This document shows, piece by piece, positions 59,867 to 64,000 of a stretch of 64,000 nt of DNA. Both the position numbers and the translations under genes were made by a program. Under the pieces are notes generated by a model, which was not told where the DNA came from, did not search any database, and worked only from the letters and a program-made list of their open reading frames with translations. The DNA comes from Bacteroidota bacterium (GTDB taxonomy: Bacteria; Bacteroidota; Bacteroidia; Bacteroidales; Bacteroidaceae). Every line of letters starts with the position of its first letter. Position 1 is the first letter of the stretch. The stretch is from positions 186,001 through 250,000 of the forward strand of contig JAFABG010000025.1 of the NCBI GenBank assembly GCA_023426145.1. The letters are read 5' to 3'.

Positions 59867-61348
59867 ATGAAACAAGCCACACGTGCACAATGGATTAAAT
59901 GTGCCATTGCCATTATTATTTACCTAATTTTCCTCATTTGGGTAAGCAGCTGGTGGGGAATAATCGTTATCCCTTTCATTTTTGACATTTACATTACCAA
60001 GAAAGTACCTTGGTCGTTCTGGAAAAAGTCTAAGAATCCCGCTGTTCGTAATATTATGAGCTGGGTGGATGCCATTGTCTTTGCTTTGGTTGCTGTCTAT
60101 TTTGTCAACATCTACATTTTTCAAAATTACCAAATTCCTTCGTCTTCTCTCGAAAAATCATTGCTTGTAGGAGATTTCCTTTATGTCAGCAAAATGAGTT
60201 ACGGGCCACGTGTGCCGAATACTCCACTTTCTATGCCACTGACACAGCATACTCTACCTATCGTCAATACAAAATCATACCTTGAGTGGCCTCAATGGAA
60301 ATACAAAAGAGTGCCAGGGTTCGGAAAAGTAAAGCACAATGATATCGTTGTATTCAACTTTCCAGCTGGTGATACTGTAGCTCTTAACTATCAGCAAACG
60401 GATTTCTATTCGCTAGCTTATGGGGAAGGACAACGGCTATACCCAAAACCTGTAGCAATGGATAGCCTGACTCGGGGACAGCAACGTGCAGTATACGATT
60501 TATACTACAATGCTGGCCGTCAACAGATTCTATCAAACCCACGCACCTACGGAAAAGTTATATTCCGCCCAGTAGATCGCCGCGAGAACTACGTGAAAAG
60601 ATGTGTTGGTTTGCCAGGTGATACTCTTCAGATTATTAAAGGACAAGTCATGATTGACGGTAAAGCGATTGAAAATCCGGAAAACCTTCAGTTCAATTAC
60701 TTCATTCAAACTACAGGCCCATACATTCCTGAAGATATGTTTCGCGATCTAGGTATTAGTAAAGAAGATCAAATACTCATTGAAGAGTCTGGTTGGGAAA
60801 GTGGATTAGTTGAAATGGGATTGGATAGTCGTAACTCACAAGGAAAGCTTAACCCAGTATACCACCTCCCACTAACCAAGAAGATGTATTCAACACTATC
60901 CAATAATAAAAAGCTAGTTAGTAAAATTGTGATGGAGCCCGAGGATTATGCAGGACAAATGTATCCACAAAATCTGTATACCAAATGGAATCGTAATAAC
61001 TATGGTCCAATCTGGATTCCATCCAAAAGATCTACTATCACATTGACAGAAGATAATTTGCCGATCTATGAGCGTTGTATCACAGCCTATGAAGGAAATA
61101 AGCTGAATATCAAGAACGATGGCATATACATAAACGGCGTTAAGACCAATCAATACACCTTCAAGATGGATTACTATTGGATGATGGGCGACAACCGCCA
61201 CAATTCAGCCGACTCTCGCTATTGGGGGTTTGTCCCTGAAGACCATGTAGTGGGTAAACCTATTGTTGTTTGGTTATCACTAGATAAAGATAGAGGTTGG
61301 TTTGACGGCAAGATTCGTTGGAACCGTATCTTTAAATGGGTGGGCTGA
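59867..61348 (+). CDS. lepB: Signal peptidase I
   Basis: Inner-membrane serine protease that removes signal peptides after export. The 493-residue protein has two N-terminal membrane helices (about 12-43 and 66-87). The S26 catalytic dyad is S94 in IPSSSLEKSL and K244 in NYVKRCVGLPGD. The C-terminal box is YYWMMGDNRHNSADSRYWGFVPEDHVVG. It is longer than E. coli LepB (324 residues) because of extra sequence between the Ser and Lys boxes and in the beta domain, a Bacteroidetes trait. The paralogue that follows 14 bases downstream lacks the dyad. Confidence 0.95.
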   Translation: MKQATRAQWIKCAIAIIIYLIFLIWVSSWWGIIVIPFIFDIYITKKVPWSFWKKSKNPAVRNIMSWVDAIVFALVAVYFVNIYIFQNYQIPSSSLEKSLLVGDFLYVSKMSYGPRVPNTPLSMPLTQHTLPIVNTKSYLEWPQWKYKRVPGFGKVKHNDIVVFNFPAGDTVALNYQQTDFYSLAYGEGQRLYPKPVAMDSLTRGQQRAVYDLYYNAGRQQILSNPRTYGKVIFRPVDRRENYVKRCVGLPGDTLQIIKGQVMIDGKAIENPENLQFNYFIQTTGPYIPEDMFRDLGISKEDQILIEESGWESGLVEMGLDSRNSQGKLNPVYHLPLTKKMYSTLSNNKKLVSKIVMEPEDYAGQMYPQNLYTKWNRNNYGPIWIPSKRSTITLTEDNLPIYERCITAYEGNKLNIKNDGIYINGVKTNQYTFKMDYYWMMGDNRHNSADSRYWGFVPEDHVVGKPIVVWLSLDKDRGWFDGKIRWNRIFKWVG

Positions 61349-61362
61349 AGATCATTGATTAA

Positions 61363-62298
61363 ATGAAGACTCGCTACTTCAAATGGATATATGTACTCAC
61401 CGGAGCAGTTGTGATAGCACTTCTGCTTCGGGGGGGTGCTTTTACATCCTATCTAATCCCTTCTACTGGCATGGAAAACTCCTTATTTCAAGGTGAAAGG
61501 ATATTAGTCAACAAATGGAGTTACGGGTTTCGACTACCGTTTATGTCGCTATTTTCCTATCATCGTTGGCGTGAGCATAAAGTGAAACAGCAAGATATCG
61601 TTGTCTTCAATAATCCTGCCGGCACCCGGCCTATTATTGATTGTCGAGAAGCCTATATTAGCCGCTGCATAGGAACTCCTGGCGATACCCTACTTGTCGA
61701 CTCTTTTTTTTCTGTCTCTTCTCCGAAGTCTATGCTCAATCCAGATAGAAAAAGGCTCTACTCCTATCCTGCCTCCAAAGAAAAGCTTATTCTAGCACTC
61801 ATCAAAGACTTATCCATTTCTAATAACGGATTGATGGGAGAAAATGACAGTACACATATTCGTAGTTTCAGCCGTTATGAGTCTTATCTATTAGGACAAG
61901 CCATTAATGGCAAAAATTGGATTGAGCCTTTAAATAAAGAAGAAGAAACCACACTGAATCCATTAATTATTCCAGGCAAAGGAAAGGTGTTGCGAGTATA
62001 CCCTTGGAATATAACACTTCTTCGCAATACCCTTATTTTGCATGAAGGCAAACAAGCCGAAATAAAAAACGACACCCTTTATGTAGAGGGCAAACCGACA
62101 CAGCATTGCTACTTCACAAAAGATTATTATTGGATGGCATCCAATAACAGCATTAATCTATCAGATTCACGCCTATTTGGATTTGTTCCGCAAGACCATA
62201 TTATTGGAAAAGCATCTCTCATTTGGTTTTCCAAAGCAAGGGGTAAAAATATCCTAGACGGTTACCGTTGGAACCGTTTTTTTCAATCCGTAAAATAG
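61363..62298 (+). CDS. Signal peptidase I-like protein lacking catalytic Ser and Lys
   Basis: A 311-residue S26-family protein with one N-terminal membrane helix. The framework is kept: GENSL-type box IPSTGMENSLFQGERILVNKWSYGFRLPF, CIGTPGDTLLV, and YYWMASNNSINLSDSRLFGFVPQDHIIGKA. But the nucleophile position (S94 of the neighbour) is G36, and the general base Lys (K244 of the neighbour) is S100. The GDN of the last box is also altered to SNN. It is therefore probably not a protease by the normal mechanism. It could regulate or assist the active enzyme next to it, or use a shifted serine (S34). The frame is intact without stops, which argues against simple decay. Confidence 0.87.
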   Translation: MKTRYFKWIYVLTGAVVIALLLRGGAFTSYLIPSTGMENSLFQGERILVNKWSYGFRLPFMSLFSYHRWREHKVKQQDIVVFNNPAGTRPIIDCREAYISRCIGTPGDTLLVDSFFSVSSPKSMLNPDRKRLYSYPASKEKLILALIKDLSISNNGLMGENDSTHIRSFSRYESYLLGQAINGKNWIEPLNKEEETTLNPLIIPGKGKVLRVYPWNITLLRNTLILHEGKQAEIKNDTLYVEGKPTQHCYFTKDYYWMASNNSINLSDSRLFGFVPQDHIIGKASLIWFSKARGKNILDGYRWNRFFQSVK

Positions 62299-62344
62299 TC
62301 AACACAGCCATTCTTTTTAAATTTAATCTTAAAACTATTAAGTA

Positions 62345-62854
62345 ATGAAACCTATACGCATACTGATTTTCATCTTTCTATTCTTTCTATCTCCAACTCT
62401 TAGCGCGGCTCCTATTGACAGCAAGCAGGCAGCTAAAATAGCAGATGAATTCATGGAGTCTGTGAAAAAGAGATTCCCCACTGGATATACTCGCACCGTG
62501 ATAGACTTAAAAGAAGTGTATGTGATTAATTATTGGGCCCCAAACCAAAGACTAGGTTTCGTTGTAGTTGCAGGAGACGATAGCCTACCCTCCAAGATTC
62601 TTGCATTCTCAATGGAAGGAGAAATAAAAAAGAAAAACAAAACAATATCTGCAGTATTAGAAGATTATTGCTCGGAAATCAGAGAATGGCAAGCTGGAAA
62701 AAGCATTTCAACTGAATATTCAAAGAGCTGCCTGATAATGAGAACATCAAATTATGGATCCCACATGGGGCCACTGAATCGTACAGACAAACCCCTTGGA
62801 ATTGTTTCAAAAACATATCTGAGTTATAAAAGAAAAAACAATAATTATATATGA
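62345..62854 (+). CDS. Spi-type (streptopain inhibitor/prodomain-like) exported protein
   Basis: A 169-residue protein with a signal peptide (cleavage near LSA-AP). The core, DLKEVYVINYWAPNQRLGFVVVAGDDSLPSKILAFSMEGEI, resembles the Spi domain that forms the N-terminal prodomain of C10 cysteine proteases (streptopain, Bacteroides Bfp enzymes) and also occurs as separate inhibitors. No C10 catalytic domain follows: the frame ends after a basic tail (SYKRKNNNYI) and a WbqC gene overlaps it by 4 bases. So it is a free inhibitor-like protein, or the remnant of a longer protease. No C10 protease is in the window. Confidence 0.7.
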   Translation: MKPIRILIFIFLFFLSPTLSAAPIDSKQAAKIADEFMESVKKRFPTGYTRTVIDLKEVYVINYWAPNQRLGFVVVAGDDSLPSKILAFSMEGEIKKKNKTISAVLEDYCSEIREWQAGKSISTEYSKSCLIMRTSNYGSHMGPLNRTDKPLGIVSKTYLSYKRKNNNYI

Positions 62855-63474
62855 GAACTGCTTATTTGTCTTCCGCCTATCTAGCACCCATAGAATACTA
62901 TTCTAAGCTGCTAGAATATGATAAGATATGTGTTGAGCAACACGACCATTACATAAAACAAACATACCGCAATCGTTGCACGATTGCAGGTCCGGAGGGT
63001 GAACTTGCTCTTTCCATCCCTACTGTTAAACCAGACTCTCTGAAATGTCCGATGAAAGATATACGTATCTCTGACCACGGGAATTGGCGACATTTGCATT
63101 GGAATGCCATAGAATCGGCTTATAACAACACTCCTTTCTTTGAGTATTATAAGGATGATTTCCGCCCTTTTTATGAACAGAAATATGATTTTCTAATCGA
63201 TTTCAACGAGGAGCTTTGCCATTTGGTATGCAAACTAATAGATATTCATCCGATCATTGAAAGAACTTCGGCCTATCAAACAACATTTAATGAAGAAGAA
63301 GTTGATTTCCGTGAAATCATTCATCCCAAAAAAGATTTCCGGGTAACTGATCCTGAATTTACCCCAAAGCCCTACTATCAGGTCTTCGAATCTAAGCTCG
63401 GCTTCCTGCCGAACCTAAGCATTATCGATTTACTGTTTAATATGGGACCGGAAAGCCTATTGGTGCTGAAATAA
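62851..63474 (+). CDS. WbqC-like family protein
   Basis: A 207-residue cytoplasmic protein matching the WbqC family, named from an O-antigen cluster gene. Signature pieces are YLSSAYLAPIEYYSKLLEYDKICVEQHDHYIKQTYRNRCTI, ISDHGNWRHLHWNAIESAYNNTPFFEYY and a final SIIDLLFNMGPESLLVL. In other organisms such genes lie with glycan or lipopeptide biosynthesis; the activity is not established. The ATGA overlap with the Spi-type gene suggests coupled translation. Confidence 0.85.
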   Translation: MRTAYLSSAYLAPIEYYSKLLEYDKICVEQHDHYIKQTYRNRCTIAGPEGELALSIPTVKPDSLKCPMKDIRISDHGNWRHLHWNAIESAYNNTPFFEYYKDDFRPFYEQKYDFLIDFNEELCHLVCKLIDIHPIIERTSAYQTTFNEEEVDFREIIHPKKDFRVTDPEFTPKPYYQVFESKLGFLPNLSIIDLLFNMGPESLLVLK

Positions 63475-63520
63475 GAACAAGACTATTAGGGTGTGTCAAA
63501 TACGGACTAATATAAAGTTC

Positions 63521-63620
63521 TCGATTCACCCGAGTGGTTCAATCAAAACAACAAGAGTGAATCAAGTGGACCATTGCAGTGGTTCACTTGAACCAGCTCA
63601 ATGATTCACCATTAGATTAC
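63521..63620. repeat. GATTCAC/TGGTTCA word cluster with hairpins
   Basis: The words GATTCAC, GTGAATC, TGGTTCA and TGAACCA recur in both directions within 100 bases. Dyads: CAAGTGGACCA (63563-63573) with 63580-63590 (11 pairs, one G-U); GATTCAC (63523-63529) with 63557-63563; and GAGTGGTTCAA (63532-63542) with 63588-63599 (one-base bulge). It lies between convergent genes. Function unknown; part could be a terminator. Confidence 0.65.
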
Positions 63621-63639
63621 CCATCCTACAAGATTCAGA

Positions 63640-64000
63640 TCACTTATAAATCAGTGTCGACAAGTACTCCTCTGCAAACATTTCATTGGCAACCTCTAGC
63701 AATTGTTCTGCTGTCAATGCCTCTATTCTATTAAACACCAATTCAGGCGATTCATACTTATGGTAATGGAGATATGTTTTTGCCATACCTAAAGCATTAT
63801 TCTCAAAATTATCAGATGCAACACCGATCTGCCCTATCAACTGCTTCTTTGCAGCTGCCAGTTGGGAAGATGTCATCTTGGTATCTCGCATCCTCTTCAG
63901 CTCTTTATAAGTTAGTTTCAAGCAGGTATCCAGATCCTCAAGATCCGTTCCAAAATAGATACAGAAAGCTCCCGTATCAGTGTATGAAGTAAGATTTGAC
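63640..64000 (-). CDS. M16 family metallopeptidase, C-terminal fragment (cut by window edge)
   Basis: The minus-strand frame stays open to the window edge, so only the last 120 residues are seen. SYTDTGAFCIYFGTDLEDLD and YKELKRMRDTKMTSSQLAAAKKQLIGQ, then MAKTYLHYHKYESPELVFNRIEALTAEQLLEVANEMF, match the C-terminal (inactive) domain of pitrilysin/insulinase-type M16 proteins such as YmxG/PqqL. The zinc site HxxEH would be in the missing N-terminal half. The codon at 63919-63921 is TTG, internal to the protein, not the start. Confidence 0.88.
   Translation of the reverse strand, partial: SNLTSYTDTGAFCIYFGTDLEDLDTCLKLTYKELKRMRDTKMTSSQLAAAKKQLIGQIGVASDNFENNALGMAKTYLHYHKYESPELVFNRIEALTAEQLLEVANEMFAEEYLSTLIYK

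Overview
The window looks like chromosomal DNA of a Bacteroides species (phylum Bacteroidota). Three things point there. First, the promoters: many genes have a TAnnTTTG box a short way upstream, the -7 element of the Bacteroides primary sigma factor, while Shine-Dalgarno sequences are scarce. Second, the families: DUF4254, DUF3108, DUF4348, DUF4838, DUF2851, LruC, DcaP-like porin, viroplasmin-type RNase H and GH3. Third, the local order acpP-fabF-rnc with pfkA convergent. The base composition is moderately AT-rich. I found no tRNA, rRNA, IS element, prophage or CRISPR array.

Layout. 1-3800: the start of shikimate kinase (cut by the window edge), a nitroreductase, RNase HI and an MsbA-like ABC exporter. 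4160-16330: a lipopolysaccharide/surface-glycan cluster, with two plus-strand glycosyltransferases followed by an eleven-gene minus-strand operon running from 16326 down to 6099. The operon encodes DUF4254, a GT9 heptosyltransferase, a GT90 enzyme, an LPS-core kinase, a teichoic-acid-like CDP-glycerol transferase, a class V aminotransferase, a TagD-like cytidylyltransferase, then GT2, GT4, GT4 and a GT2-like enzyme. 16440-30140: housekeeping genes (pdxB, purN, acpP-fabF-rnc, pfkA, a GH3-family adenylase, an mnmA paralogue, a SNF2 helicase, a HAD phosphatase, cysS). 30140-33640: a 520-base gap carrying a 22-base tandem repeat, a thioesterase gene that seems to have lost its central third, and two envelope proteins. 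33790-43690: a secreted GH2 beta-galactosidase and an RND efflux operon ending in an LpxA-type acyltransferase. 43750-48400: a CBM9-like protein, tRNA-dihydrouridine synthase, a porin and an LruC lipoprotein. 48686-56983: a five-gene operon that reads as a synthase-dependent exopolysaccharide system. 57000-64000: DUF4348 and DUF2851 genes, dapB, two tandem signal peptidase I genes of which the second lacks both catalytic residues, a stand-alone Spi-type protein, a WbqC protein and the C-terminal end of an M16 peptidase.

The most promising candidate for an undescribed system is the 48.7-57.0 kb operon: HEAT-repeat membrane protein, PgaC/BcsA-like synthase, TPR plus outer-membrane barrel, DUF4838 lipoprotein, DUF1573 lipoprotein. 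It has the membrane topology of a Pga-type polymer synthesis and export machine, but with different accessory parts. Other points of interest are the pseudo-signal-peptidase, the teichoic-acid-like module inside an LPS operon, the RNase III gene overlapping pfkA tail to tail, and three intergenic islands each built from its own short, hairpin-forming word.
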